Positions 43,300-51,643 of a DNA stretch of 64,000 nt are shown here, one piece after another. This DNA comes from Haladaptatus sp. QDMS2 (GTDB lineage Archaea > Halobacteriota > Halobacteria > Halobacteriales > Halococcaceae): the NCBI RefSeq assembly GCF_029338295.1, contig NZ_CP119791.1, forward strand, positions 1,426,001-1,490,000, given 5' to 3'. The translations under genes were made by a program, and so were the position numbers. Each line of letters opens with the position of its first letter. The first letter of the stretch is position 1. The notes below the pieces were generated by a model. That model had not been told where the DNA came from. It saw nothing but the letters and a program-made list of their open reading frames with translations, and ran no database searches.

Positions 43300-44184
43300 A
43301 TGGTTTCAGACATCTTCGACCCCGACCGCTGGGACGCGATTTCTGGCTTCGACTTTCGCGACATCACCTACCACCGGGCGAAAGACCACGGCACGGTCCG
43401 CATCGCTTTCGACCGCCCGGAGGTCAGAAACGCCTTCCGCCCCGGCACGGTTGACGAACTCTACACCGCGCTCGACCACGCTCGCCGCCAGACGGATGTC
43501 GGCTGTGTTCTCCTGACCGGTAACGGCCCCTCCCCGAAAGACGGCGGCTGGGCCTTCTGTTCTGGCGGCGACCAGACCATCCGCGGCGACGACGGCTACC
43601 AGTACGAAGGTGACGAGGAAGGCGCATCCGAGACCGGTCGCCTGCACATCCTCGAAGTCCAGCGCCTCATTCGCTTCATGCCCAAACCCGTCATCGCCGT
43701 GACCCCCGGCTGGGCCGTCGGCGGCGGTCACAGCCTCCACGTCGTCTGCGACATGACTCTCGCCTCGGAGAAGGCCATCTTCAAACAAACCGACCCGGAC
43801 GTGGCGAGTTTCGACGCCGGCTTTGGCTCTGCGTATCTCGCCCATCAGGTCGGCCAGAAGAAAGCCCGCGAAATCTTCTTCCTCGGCAAGGACTACTCCG
43901 CCGAGGAAGCAGCAGAGATGGGCATGGTCAACGACGTGGTCCCCCACGAGGAACTGGAGGACGTGGCCCTGGAGTGGGCCGCAGAAATCAACTCGAAATC
44001 GCCGACAGCCATGCGGATGCTCAAATTCGCCTTCAACCTCGATACCGACGGCCTCGTCGGCCAGCAGGTGTTCGCCGGCGAAGCCACCCGCCTCGGCTAC
44101 ATGACCGACGAGGCAAAAGAGGGCCGCGAGGCCTTCGTCGAGAAGCGCGACCCCGACTTCTCGCGGTTCCCGTGGCACTACTGA
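43300..44184 (+). CDS. menB: 1,4-dihydroxy-2-naphthoyl-CoA synthase
   Basis: A 294-residue crotonase-fold enzyme closing the naphthoate ring from o-succinylbenzoyl-CoA. Family motifs: FCSGGDQTIRGDDGYQYEG, GWAVGGGHSLHVVCDMTLAS, QTDPDVASFDAGFGSAYLA and the GKDYSAEEAAEMGMVN segment. ATG 43300 gives MVSDIFDPDRWDAI, the usual beginning. It starts 40 bp after the orc1 stop, probably with its own promoter or by readthrough. Confidence 0.95.
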   Translation: MVSDIFDPDRWDAISGFDFRDITYHRAKDHGTVRIAFDRPEVRNAFRPGTVDELYTALDHARRQTDVGCVLLTGNGPSPKDGGWAFCSGGDQTIRGDDGYQYEGDEEGASETGRLHILEVQRLIRFMPKPVIAVTPGWAVGGGHSLHVVCDMTLASEKAIFKQTDPDVASFDAGFGSAYLAHQVGQKKAREIFFLGKDYSAEEAAEMGMVNDVVPHEELEDVALEWAAEINSKSPTAMRMLKFAFNLDTDGLVGQQVFAGEATRLGYMTDEAKEGREAFVEKRDPDFSRFPWHY

Positions 44185-44188
44185 AGCG

Positions 44189-44262
44189 CACCTTTTTGCT
44201 CGGCGGACCGCTCCGAGCAAAAAGGTGCCCGAAAAGGCCGATTGCGCTGTTGGCGCAATCGG
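44189..44262. repeat. two strong perfect hairpins directly after menB
   Basis: CACCTTTTTGCTCGG (44189-44203) pairs perfectly with CCGAGCAAAAAGGTG (44213-44227) over a 9-base loop. CCGATTGCGC (44238-44247) pairs with GCGCAATCGG (44253-44262) over TGTTG. The first begins four bases after the menB stop, so it may end or protect the transcript. Both adjoin an IS200/IS605-like relic, as do the hairpins at 37.3 kb. Confidence 0.55.
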
Positions 44263-44264
44263 TT

Positions 44265-44540
44265 CTGGTAGCTGACTTCCTCCCACGACTGCAGTCGTGG
44301 GGTTCCAGTCACAGACTGGGGTTCCACGACGGAGAGGTTCCCACCTCACCGATGGGTGGGTTGTGGGCCGAGTCAGTACGGCCCCCGACCGAGATAGTGG
44401 GCTTCATTTACCCCCTCGGTGGGATGCATATCCTTACCTCAGACTCGGTAGCACAACCTATGAAACGCTCCGATATGGCTGTTTCGGGAACTGTCGGATG
44501 CATCCCACGACTGAAGTCGTGGGCTTTCTCCTCGAATCTC
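44265..44540 (-). mobile_element. short IS200/IS605-like derivative (PATE-like) between menB and menA
   Basis: Two nearly identical palindromic hairpins, CCCACGACTGCAGTCGTGGG (44282-44301) and CCCACGACTGAAGTCGTGGG (44504-44523), bound about 200 bp with no transposase frame. Read on the minus strand, the end at 44523-44504 has AAAGCCC...GGGATGCA, matching the left-end pattern of the relic at 37.2 kb (AAAACCC...GGGGATACA). The other reads GAACCCC...GGGAGGAAGTCAG, matching that relic's right end. Hence the same kind of element in opposite orientation. The 150 bp before menA show no clear gene. Confidence 0.5.
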
Positions 44541-44692
44541 TGTAACTTCGCCGCTTCCGCCACCGCATCGCCTCCGCACGGCAACTCCACAACAGGTCCG
44601 TACGGCAACCGTACGCCTCCACTACCGCACCGCCTCCGCCTTCGCACCGCAACCACAGGCGCTATGCCCACGCCATCCTAACTGCCAACTGA

Positions 44693-45640
44693 ATGACTGA
44701 CACCGCGACCATCTCGCCGACGAAGGCGTGGGTCATGGCCGCCCGTCCCCAGACACTTCCCGCGGCGGCCGCCCCCGTCATCGTCGGCACCGGGCTCGCC
44801 GTACACGACGGTGTCTTTTCGGCGCTCCCCGCACTCGCCGCGCTCCTCGGCGCACTTCTCATCCAGATCGGGACGAACTTCGCGAACGACTACTACGACG
44901 CCGTGAAGGGCGCGGACACGGACGAGCGACAGGGCTTCACCCGGGTCACGCAAGCCGGCATCATCGCCCCCGAAGACGTCAAACGGGCGATGGCGCTCAC
45001 TTTCGCCATCGCCATCGTCTCCGGAACGTACCTCGTCTCCGTCGGCGGATTGCCAATCGTCGTCATCGGCCTCGCGAGCGTCGCAAGTGGGATTGCCTAC
45101 ACGGGTGGCCCGTACCCCCTCGGCTACCACGGCCTCGGCGACCTGTTCGTGTTCACCTTCTTCGGTCTCGTCGCCGTCACGGGAACCTACTACGTACAGG
45201 CCGTGGACGCGGTTGCGGGCATCCCGCTCACCGTTCCGCCGGGCACGATTCCCCTCGCCGCCATCGTAGCGAGTCTCGCTCCCGCCGCCCTCTCGACGGC
45301 GATTCTCGTCGTGAACAACATCCGCGACAAGGAGACGGACGCCAAGACTGGAAAGCGCACGCTCGCCGTGCGACTCGGCTACCGCTGGAGTCGCGTCGAG
45401 TACCTTCTCATGCTCGCGGTGGCCTACGCCGTCCCCGCCGTGTTCGCACTCGACCCCACCTACTCGCAGTTCGCACTCCTGCCACTGCTTTCGCTTCCCA
45501 TTGCAGTGCGCGTGGCGCGGACGGTCCTCACCAGAACTGACGGCGCGGCACTCAACCCCGCGCTCGAACAGACCGGGCAACTGCTCGCGATTCACTCGCT
45601 CCTGTTCGGCCTCGGCCTCGCCGCCCCCGCCTTACTCTAA
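44693..45640 (+). CDS. menA: 1,4-dihydroxy-2-naphthoate polyprenyltransferase
   Basis: A 315-residue UbiA-family membrane enzyme adding the prenyl tail to dihydroxynaphthoate. Two Asp-rich Mg-diphosphate sites are present: NDYYDAVKGADTD and NIRDKETDAKTGKRTLA. About eight or nine hydrophobic segments. The stop overlaps the menC start by one base (TAATG). Confidence 0.95.
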   Translation: MTDTATISPTKAWVMAARPQTLPAAAAPVIVGTGLAVHDGVFSALPALAALLGALLIQIGTNFANDYYDAVKGADTDERQGFTRVTQAGIIAPEDVKRAMALTFAIAIVSGTYLVSVGGLPIVVIGLASVASGIAYTGGPYPLGYHGLGDLFVFTFFGLVAVTGTYYVQAVDAVAGIPLTVPPGTIPLAAIVASLAPAALSTAILVVNNIRDKETDAKTGKRTLAVRLGYRWSRVEYLLMLAVAYAVPAVFALDPTYSQFALLPLLSLPIAVRVARTVLTRTDGAALNPALEQTGQLLAIHSLLFGLGLAAPALL

Positions 45641-46674
45641 TGGACCTCATCCCCTTCTCACTCGACCTCGAATCGCCCCTCTCGACCGCTGCCGGCGACA
45701 TCACCGCCCGCCGGGGCTTCCTCGTCCGCGTGTTCGTAGACGGCCACACCGGCCTCGGCGAGGCGACGCCGCTTCCCGGCTGGACCGAATCCCTCGACGC
45801 CTGCGAAACGGCGCTGAACGCGGTAGCCGAGCGAGTCGAAACCGGCGCGTACGACGCGGCGACAGCAGCACTTTCGAAGAATCCGGCCGCCAAACACGGC
45901 CTCGCGCTCGCCATCGCTGACGCCCGCGCTCGCGCCGCCGGTGTTCCGCTCTATCGCCATCTCGGCGGCGAGAAGCGAGTCGAGCGCGTCCCGGTGAATG
46001 CTACCATCGGCGCAGGGTCCCTCGAAACGACCGTCGATGCAGCGGAGCGGGCGGTCGCTTCGGGTTTTCGAACGCTCAAGCTCAAAGTCGGAACCGCCGA
46101 CGTGGCGGCGGACGTCGCGCGTGTGGCCGCCGTCAGAGACGCCGTCGGCCCGGACATCGAACTCCGAGCGGACGCGAACGGGGCGTGGGACCGGCGGACG
46201 GCCCGAAGCGCGCTCGACGGCTTCGCTGACGCGGATTTCGCGCTGGTCGAACAGCCACTCGCGCCAGCCGACATCACCGGACACGCGACGCTCCGTGGCG
46301 GTTTCGTGAAAATCGGCCTCGACGAATCGCTCGCGGAACGAAGCATCGAGGAAGTACTCGCGGCCGAGGCGGCAGACGTGCTGGTGCTCAAGCCGATGGC
46401 CCTTGGCGGCCCCCAACGGACTCGTGCGGTGGCGATGCAGGCGAAAGCCGCAGGCGTCGAACCCGTCGTGACGACGACCATCGACGCAGCTGTCGCGCGG
46501 ACCGCCGCCGTGCACGTCGCCGCGAGCATTCCCGACATCGGCGCGTGCGGACTCGCAACCGCCGACCTGCTCGCGTCCGACGTCCTCGATGAGGACCCCG
46601 CTCCCGTCGTCGACGGTGCGGTTCGCGTCCCGCAGGGAAAAGGAAATACGGGCACGGCATCGATGGAGGAGTAA
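45640..46674 (+). CDS. menC: o-succinylbenzoate synthase
   Basis: A 344-residue enolase-superfamily dehydratase making o-succinylbenzoate from SHCHC. The KxK catalytic motif is TLKLKVGTADV. Metal-ligand acids are in ELRADANGAW, LVEQPL and KIGLDESLAE, and a second Lys is in VLVLKPMALGG. Overlaps both neighbours by single bases. Confidence 0.93.
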   Translation: MDLIPFSLDLESPLSTAAGDITARRGFLVRVFVDGHTGLGEATPLPGWTESLDACETALNAVAERVETGAYDAATAALSKNPAAKHGLALAIADARARAAGVPLYRHLGGEKRVERVPVNATIGAGSLETTVDAAERAVASGFRTLKLKVGTADVAADVARVAAVRDAVGPDIELRADANGAWDRRTARSALDGFADADFALVEQPLAPADITGHATLRGGFVKIGLDESLAERSIEEVLAAEAADVLVLKPMALGGPQRTRAVAMQAKAAGVEPVVTTTIDAAVARTAAVHVAASIPDIGACGLATADLLASDVLDEDPAPVVDGAVRVPQGKGNTGTASMEE

Positions 46675-48164
46675 TGTACGACTGGTTGCGCCATCGTGCG
46701 AGCGTTTCGGCTGACGCGACGGCACTCGTCGCGGCGGATTCGGAGGCGACGTGGACCTACCGGGAACTCGACGACGCCGTCTCCCGGACTGCGGCCCACC
46801 TCGTCGGCGCGGGAGTCGGCCGCGGCGACCACGTCGGCACGCTTCTCGATACCAGCGTCGAGTTCGTGAAATTGATTCACGCGACGGCGCGACTTGGAGC
46901 CGTGTTGGTCCCGCTCAACACGCGGTTGACGTCGGCAGAACTCCGGCCGCAAATCGAACGGGCCGACCTTACCGCGCTCGTCTGTAGTGTGGCCACCGCC
47001 GAGAAAGCCGTGTCCGCGTGCGAATCAGCAGACACCACACTGCTCTCTGTGTCGCGGCGGGATGCGGGGAGCGTCCCCGAACTCGCCGCCCAGCCACTCG
47101 GGTCGGTCACGCCGGCGACGTGGGACGAAGACGACCCGCAGGTCATCATGTTCACCTCGGGGACGACCGGCGAACCAAAAGCGGTCGTGCTCACGCACGG
47201 CAACCTCGCGGCGAGCGCCGAGGCCTCCGCCTACCGCCTCGGAACCCTGCCGGGCGACCGATGGCTGGTCTGTCTCTCGCTCTATCACATGGGCGGACTC
47301 GCGCCGATTCTCCGCGCCACGCGCTACGGTTCGACGGTCGTGTTCGTCTCCGAATTCGACCCGGAACGAGTCGGCCGCGCGATCGAGGAGTACGAACCGA
47401 CTGGCATCTCACTGGTACCGGTCATGCTCTCGCGCCTGCTCGACGCCGGCGTGTCGTTCAATTCGTTTCGCTTCGTCCTCCTCGGCGGTGCGCCCGCGAG
47501 AGACGACCTCATCGCCCGCTGTGAGCGCGAGGGCGTCCCCGTCTACCCGACCTATGGCATGACGGAGACGGCCTCGCAAATCGCAACCGCGACGCCCACC
47601 GAAGCGTTTGCCCATCAGGGAACGGTGGGCAAACCACTCCTGTTCACGGAGGTGACCGTCGTGGGCGTAGACGGCGAACCAGTCGAGCATGGGGAACACG
47701 GCGAACTCGTGGTGCGCGGCCCGACCGTGATGAAGGAGTACTACGGCGACTACGAGGCGACTGTCGAGGCATTTTCAGAGTACGGCCTCCACACGGGCGA
47801 CGTCGGCTATCGCGACGAGGCTGGTCGGCTGTGGGTGCTGAACCGTCGGAGCGACCGCATCATCTCCGGGGGCGAGAACGTGGACCCCGGCGAGGTTGCC
47901 GCCGTCCTTCTCTCGCACCCGGCCGTCGCCGACGTCGCCGTCGTCGGCGTCCCCGACGAGGAGTGGGGCGAGCGCGTGGGGGCGCTCGTCGTGCCGGAAC
48001 CGGATGCGACGCCGTCCCGCGACGAACTCGACGCCCACTGCCGGGAGTTCCTCGCGGGCTTCAAGTGCCCGCGGCTGGTCGCGTTCGCAGCCGAACTGCC
48101 GCGAACGGCGTCGGGAACGGTGGCCCGCGAGGCGGTCAGAGACCTCCTTCGAGCGACCGAGTGA
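46674..48164 (+). CDS. menE: o-succinylbenzoate-CoA ligase
   Basis: A 496-residue ANL ligase activating o-succinylbenzoate for MenB. The A3 motif is MFTSGTTGEPKAVVLTHG, A5 is YPTYGMTETAS, A8 is GLHTGDVGYRDEAGRLWVLN and the A10 ending is LPRTASGTVAREA. A10 has Thr-Val-Ala where many ligases have K(V/I)xR: the usual catalytic Lys after SG is not obvious (SGTVAREAV). This is worth checking. Assigned as MenE by operon position with menC. Confidence 0.88.
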   Translation: MYDWLRHRASVSADATALVAADSEATWTYRELDDAVSRTAAHLVGAGVGRGDHVGTLLDTSVEFVKLIHATARLGAVLVPLNTRLTSAELRPQIERADLTALVCSVATAEKAVSACESADTTLLSVSRRDAGSVPELAAQPLGSVTPATWDEDDPQVIMFTSGTTGEPKAVVLTHGNLAASAEASAYRLGTLPGDRWLVCLSLYHMGGLAPILRATRYGSTVVFVSEFDPERVGRAIEEYEPTGISLVPVMLSRLLDAGVSFNSFRFVLLGGAPARDDLIARCEREGVPVYPTYGMTETASQIATATPTEAFAHQGTVGKPLLFTEVTVVGVDGEPVEHGEHGELVVRGPTVMKEYYGDYEATVEAFSEYGLHTGDVGYRDEAGRLWVLNRRSDRIISGGENVDPGEVAAVLLSHPAVADVAVVGVPDEEWGERVGALVVPEPDATPSRDELDAHCREFLAGFKCPRLVAFAAELPRTASGTVAREAVRDLLRATE

Positions 48165-48559
48165 CGCCAAGGGTAGCGTACCTGTTCTTGAAAAAAGGAG
48201 CAAACAGGCGTGATTGGAACAATATCACATCCAAATCATTAAGTGGTCTTCGACCGCACAGAGTCTCGTCGCATACGGCTCACACACGGTCTACACGAAC
48301 GTTCAGGAGCCTCATGTGACAGGCCAATACACACTAGCCAGCCGTTCCGCTGGTGTGCGTGCTTTGATGACGCGTCCTGCACGTTGCTGGTGCCGGGAAC
48401 GAAACTTGAAAGACCACTGAGTCGCCCGGTGCGTCCCACGAGAAGCACGAAAATAGATAGTAGTAACACGGTGAGGCCCAGCCACCTTCGGTACTCAGTT
48501 GTACCGTTTGCTACCGAAAATAGGAACGGTTTAGAAGCGATGGCAGCCTAGAGGAACTC
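48165..48559. other. gene-free region after menE with short inverted repeats
   Basis: About 395 bp with no convincing gene. An A-run (48191-48196) shortly after menE may be part of a transcript end. AGTGGTCTT (48242-48250) and AAGACCACT (48410-48418) are 9-base inverted repeats about 160 bp apart, possibly the ends of a decayed small element. ACCGTT (48503-48508) and AACGGT (48525-48530) form a dyad near the NRDE gene promoter. Confidence 0.35.
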
Positions 48560-49303
48560 GTGTGTACGCTCACCCTCGCGTGGCAGGTGTTCGACGACAC
48601 GCCAATCGTCGTCGCCGCCAACCGTGACGAACGATTAGACCGCCCCTCGACGCCGCCGACGACGTGGGACGGCGACCCGATCATCGTTGCCCCTGGCGAC
48701 AGCGAAGCGGGCGGTACCTGGATTGGCTACAACGAACACGGCGTGTTCGTCGCCATCACCAACCGCTGGGTGGACGGCGAACTCGTTCCCGAACGCTCCC
48801 GCGGATTGCTCGTCAGAGACGCGCTTCGCTACGAGACTGCAGAGGAGGCCACCCGGTTCGTCGAGCGCGAACTGGACGCCCGCGAGTACGACGGCTTCAA
48901 CCTCGTGCTCGCCGACGCGAACGCCGCGCTGTTGGTCGAGTGGGATGGCAGTCGCACGATTCGAAACTTCGACCCGGGCATCCACGTCGTCGTGAACGTC
49001 GGCGTTGACGGCGAATTCTTCGAGCCACCCCGCTTCCCAGACGCTGGCGAAATCCAGTCGCAGAACGCGATTCGGCTCCTCGAAACGCTCGAACCGAAAC
49101 CAGCAGAGACCGCAGAGGCCTGGCTCAGACGGGCACAGACGGTCATCGCGGACCACGACTACGGCGTCTGCATCCACGAGGATGGCTACGGGACGCGCTC
49201 GTCGTCGCTCATCACGATTGGCCGCGATGGCGACGCGACCTACGACTTTGCCGCCGGGTCGCCGTGTACGACCGAGTACGAACCGGTCGAAGGTCAGATT
49301 TAA
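48560..49303 (+). CDS. NRDE (TANGO2-like) family protein
   Basis: A 247-residue protein of the NRDE family, named for its Asn-Arg-Asp-Glu motif. Seen: MCTLTLAWQVFDD (with the conserved Cys2), VVAANRDERLDRP containing NRDE, GGTWIGYNEHGVFVAITNR, and later RSSSLITIG. TANGO2 relatives are linked to haem and lipid homeostasis, but archaeal function is unknown. GTG start is required for the conserved Cys2 position. Confidence 0.88.
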   Translation: MCTLTLAWQVFDDTPIVVAANRDERLDRPSTPPTTWDGDPIIVAPGDSEAGGTWIGYNEHGVFVAITNRWVDGELVPERSRGLLVRDALRYETAEEATRFVERELDAREYDGFNLVLADANAALLVEWDGSRTIRNFDPGIHVVVNVGVDGEFFEPPRFPDAGEIQSQNAIRLLETLEPKPAETAEAWLRRAQTVIADHDYGVCIHEDGYGTRSSSLITIGRDGDATYDFAAGSPCTTEYEPVEGQI

Positions 49304-49329
49304 CCTGCTCGGGGGAATTTGTTCAAGCC

Positions 49330-49680
49330 ATGAGTACGGCAGAAGCGGAGGCTGAACTCTCCGAGGACGAGCGCGCAGGACTCGAACTCATCCGCGAGTC
49401 GGGTGGCGTCTACCAGAGCGACTTCTGGAAGGAACTCGACGTGAACTCTCGCAAGGGGAGTCGCATCATCGAATCGCTGCTCGAAAAAGACTTCATTCGC
49501 CGCGAAGAGGCCGTCTACAACGGTCACACGACCTACTTCGTCACGCCCGCCCCGAAGGACCTCGACTTCTCGCTGTTGATGGCCGGCGACCTGCTCTCGC
49601 CGTTCATCGGAGAGGAAGACATCGACCCGCGCAGTGACGCCCTGAGTCACTGGATTATGAACCTCGCCTACAACGGATAG
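49330..49680 (+). CDS. winged-helix transcriptional regulator
   Basis: A 116-residue protein with a MarR-like winged helix: SEDERAGLELIRESGGVYQS, then DFWKELDVNSRKGSRIIESL and the wing DFIRREEAVYNGHTTYFVT. The C-terminal 40 residues are acidic and may dimerise. ATG 49330 is chosen over an upstream start inside the NRDE gene. Targets unknown. Confidence 0.8.
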   Translation: MSTAEAEAELSEDERAGLELIRESGGVYQSDFWKELDVNSRKGSRIIESLLEKDFIRREEAVYNGHTTYFVTPAPKDLDFSLLMAGDLLSPFIGEEDIDPRSDALSHWIMNLAYNG

Positions 49681-49691
49681 GCCCGGCTCGG

Positions 49692-49856
49692 TCACTCGCT
49701 GCTTTTTCGCTGCTTGGCTGTACCGAGCGCCGCGCCCAGTGCGATACCGACGCCGAGACCGACTGCGACGTTGTCTATCGCCACGCCGATGGCCGCGCCG
49801 AGGGCGGTTCCGATAGCAATCCACACGCCTATCGATTGTGAAGACTGGCTAGCCAT
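49692..49856 (-). CDS. 54-residue glycine-zipper membrane protein
   Basis: A complete short frame from ATG 49856 to TGA 49692-49694. The product has one long hydrophobic, Gly/Ala-rich stretch (VWIAIGTALGAAIGVAI, then VAVGLGVGIALGAALG) with GxxxG-type spacing and a basic tail. This resembles glycine-zipper membrane peptides that oligomerise. Family not recognised. Downstream of gatA on the same strand is open; convergent with the winged-helix gene. Confidence 0.55.
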   Translation of the reverse strand: MASQSSQSIGVWIAIGTALGAAIGVAIDNVAVGLGVGIALGAALGTAKQRKSSE

Positions 49857-49897
49857 AGCTCACGGTTGTCGGCAGCGATAAAAGCGGTTGTCGTGAC

Positions 49898-51169
49898 TCA
49901 GGCCAGCACGCTGCCGGCGCGAATGATGGTCTCCTCGCCGAAGGCCGGACCGATTAGCTGGAGGCCGACCGGAAGTCCATCAGTCTCGCCCGCCGGGACG
50001 GAGATGGCCGGCAGGTTCGCGAGGTTGATGGGAACAGTGTTCGCGTCTGCGAGGTACATCTGAAGTGGGTCAGAAAGGCTCTCGCCGAGTTTGAACGGCG
50101 GCGTCGGCATCGTCGGACTCGCGAGCACGTCTACGTCCTCGAAGGCGCTGTCGAAGTCCTGTTTGATCCACTCGCGGGCGTCCTGTGCCTTTTTGTAGTA
50201 GCGGTCGTGGTACCCCGCAGAGAGGGCGTAGGTGCCGAGCAGGATGCGGCGTTTCACTTCGTCGCCGAAGCCTTCCTCACGGGAGCGAGCGTAGGCGTCG
50301 TTCCAGTTGCCCTCGAAGCCACCGGAGATGCCGTAGCGCACGCCGTCGAACCGGGCGAGATTCGAGGAGGCCTCTGACATCGCGATGACGTAGTACGCTT
50401 GGACGGCGTGTTCGACGGAGGGAAGCGTGACTTTTTCGATGGTCGCGCCTTCGGCTTCGAGTTCCGAGAGCGCGTCGTAGAACGTCTCGACGACGCCTTC
50501 GTCTGCACCCTCGACGAGTTCGGTGGGGACGCCGATGGTGAGCCCATCCACGTCGCCGGTCGCGGCGTCTGCGTAGGTCACGTCCGGTTTCTCCCGAGTC
50601 GTTGCGTCGCGGGGGTCCTGCCCGCTGATAACGTCCAAGAGACCCGCGGCGTCTTCGACCGACGAGGCGATTGGGCCAATCTGTTCTAAGGAGTTCGCGT
50701 AGGCGACGAGGCCGTAGCGCGAGACGAGGCCATAGGTCGGTTTGATGCCAACGACGCCACAGAACGCGGCGGGACACCGAATCGACCCGCCCGTGTCGGA
50801 ACCGAGCGCGAGGTCTGCGTCACCGGCGGCGACGGCGGCGGCGCTGCCACCCGATGAGCCGCCGGGAACGCGGTCTTCGTCGAGTGGGTTGAGAGTCGGT
50901 CCGTAGGCGGACGTTTCGGTCGTCGTCCCCATCCCGAACTCGTCCATGTTGGTCTTGCCGACGATGGTCGCACCGGCCGCTTTGAGGCGGGTGACGACGG
51001 TGGCGTCGTACGGTGGGACGTAGTCTTCGAGCATCGCAGAGCCACAGGTCGTGCGAACGCCCTTCGTGGAGATGTTGTCCTTCACCGCGATGGTCTTGCC
51101 CGCGAGCGGGCCGTCGCCGTCGCCGTCGATGGTTTCCTCGGTGACGAAGATGTTGAGAGACTTCGTCAT
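49898..51169 (-). CDS. gatA: Asp/Glu-tRNA amidotransferase subunit A
   Basis: A 423-residue amidase-signature enzyme releasing ammonia from glutamine for the GatCAB transamidation of Glu-tRNA-Gln or Asp-tRNA-Asn. Ser-Ser-Lys triad residues are visible: Lys in TIAVKDNIS, then [14 protein letters not shown] and [17 protein letters not shown]. The N-terminus lacks the roughly 50-60-residue lead of many bacterial GatA. GatB is not in the window. Starts within the gatC stop (ATGA). Confidence 0.93.
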   Translation of the reverse strand: MTKSLNIFVTEETIDGDGDGPLAGKTIAVKDNISTKGVRTTCGSAMLEDYVPPYDATVVTRLKAAGATIVGKTNMDEFGMGTTTETSAYGPTLNPLDEDRVPGGSSGGSAAAVAAGDADLALGSDTGGSIRCPAAFCGVVGIKPTYGLVSRYGLVAYANSLEQIGPIASSVEDAAGLLDVISGQDPRDATTREKPDVTYADAATGDVDGLTIGVPTELVEGADEGVVETFYDALSELEAEGATIEKVTLPSVEHAVQAYYVIAMSEASSNLARFDGVRYGISGGFEGNWNDAYARSREEGFGDEVKRRILLGTYALSAGYHDRYYKKAQDAREWIKQDFDSAFEDVDVLASPTMPTPPFKLGESLSDPLQMYLADANTVPINLANLPAISVPAGETDGLPVGLQLIGPAFGEETIIRAGSVLA

Positions 51170-51444
51170 GAGACGCGCGGCCCCTTGAAGTAGCCGTCCT
51201 CCGTCTCCGGAGCGTTCTGCAGTGCCTCTTCCTGCGTGAGTCCGTCGCGGACCTCGTCTGGGCGCATCACGTTGACCAGGTCTGCCTCCTGTTCGACCTC
51301 GGGCACCTCGTCGAGCGCACCGAAGTAGTCGAGGATGTCACCGAACTGCGCTGCGAACAGGTCGACCTCCTCGTCGTCTAAGTCGATGCGCGCCAGGTCC
51401 GCGATGTGACGGACCTCGTCTGCGTCGACAACCGTATCGCTCAT
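51166..51444 (-). CDS. gatC: Asp/Glu-tRNA amidotransferase subunit C
   Basis: A 92-residue Gat[40 protein letters not shown] and the C-terminal [10 protein letters not shown]. It stabilises the GatA-GatB complex. Overlaps gatA by four bases. Divergent from the TFB gene. Confidence 0.93.
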   Translation of the reverse strand: MSDTVVDADEVRHIADLARIDLDDEEVDLFAAQFGDILDYFGALDEVPEVEQEADLVNVMRPDEVRDGLTQEEALQNAPETEDGYFKGPRVS

Positions 51445-51484
51445 GGGTCAAACCACACGCGGACTGTCGGTAAGGGTTTCGATA

Positions 51485-51500
51485 CTCGGGTTGACCCGAG
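51485..51500. promoter_or_regulatory. palindrome upstream of gatC
   Basis: CTCGGGTTGACCCGAG is a 7-bp inverted repeat with a 2-base centre, 41 bp upstream of the gatC start and within the gatC-tfb divergent region. It could be an operator or a leader hairpin of gatCA. No known consensus is recognised. Confidence 0.35.
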
Positions 51501-51560
51501 GTGAATTTGAATTCAGTTAATCTGGCAAAATCGAGCGACAGAAGCCGCGAAACGCCCGAA

Positions 51561-51638
51561 GCATTTAAGTCGCCCGAGATACAACAAAACGGTGTATCGA
51601 CGCCGTCTCTGCTAGTTCTCTTTGCAGTTTGATACACC
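51561..51638 (+). promoter_or_regulatory. TFB promoter and leader stem-loop
   Basis: GCATTTAAGT (51561-51570) is a good TATA element. A start about 25 bases on falls at GGTGTATC (51591-51598), which pairs perfectly with GATACACC (51631-51638). The predicted mRNA would therefore begin with a stem whose 3' arm ends five bases before the ATG at 51644, which could limit ribosome access. Seen in sequence; regulatory effect is inferred. Confidence 0.5.
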
Positions 51639-51643
51639 AGACA

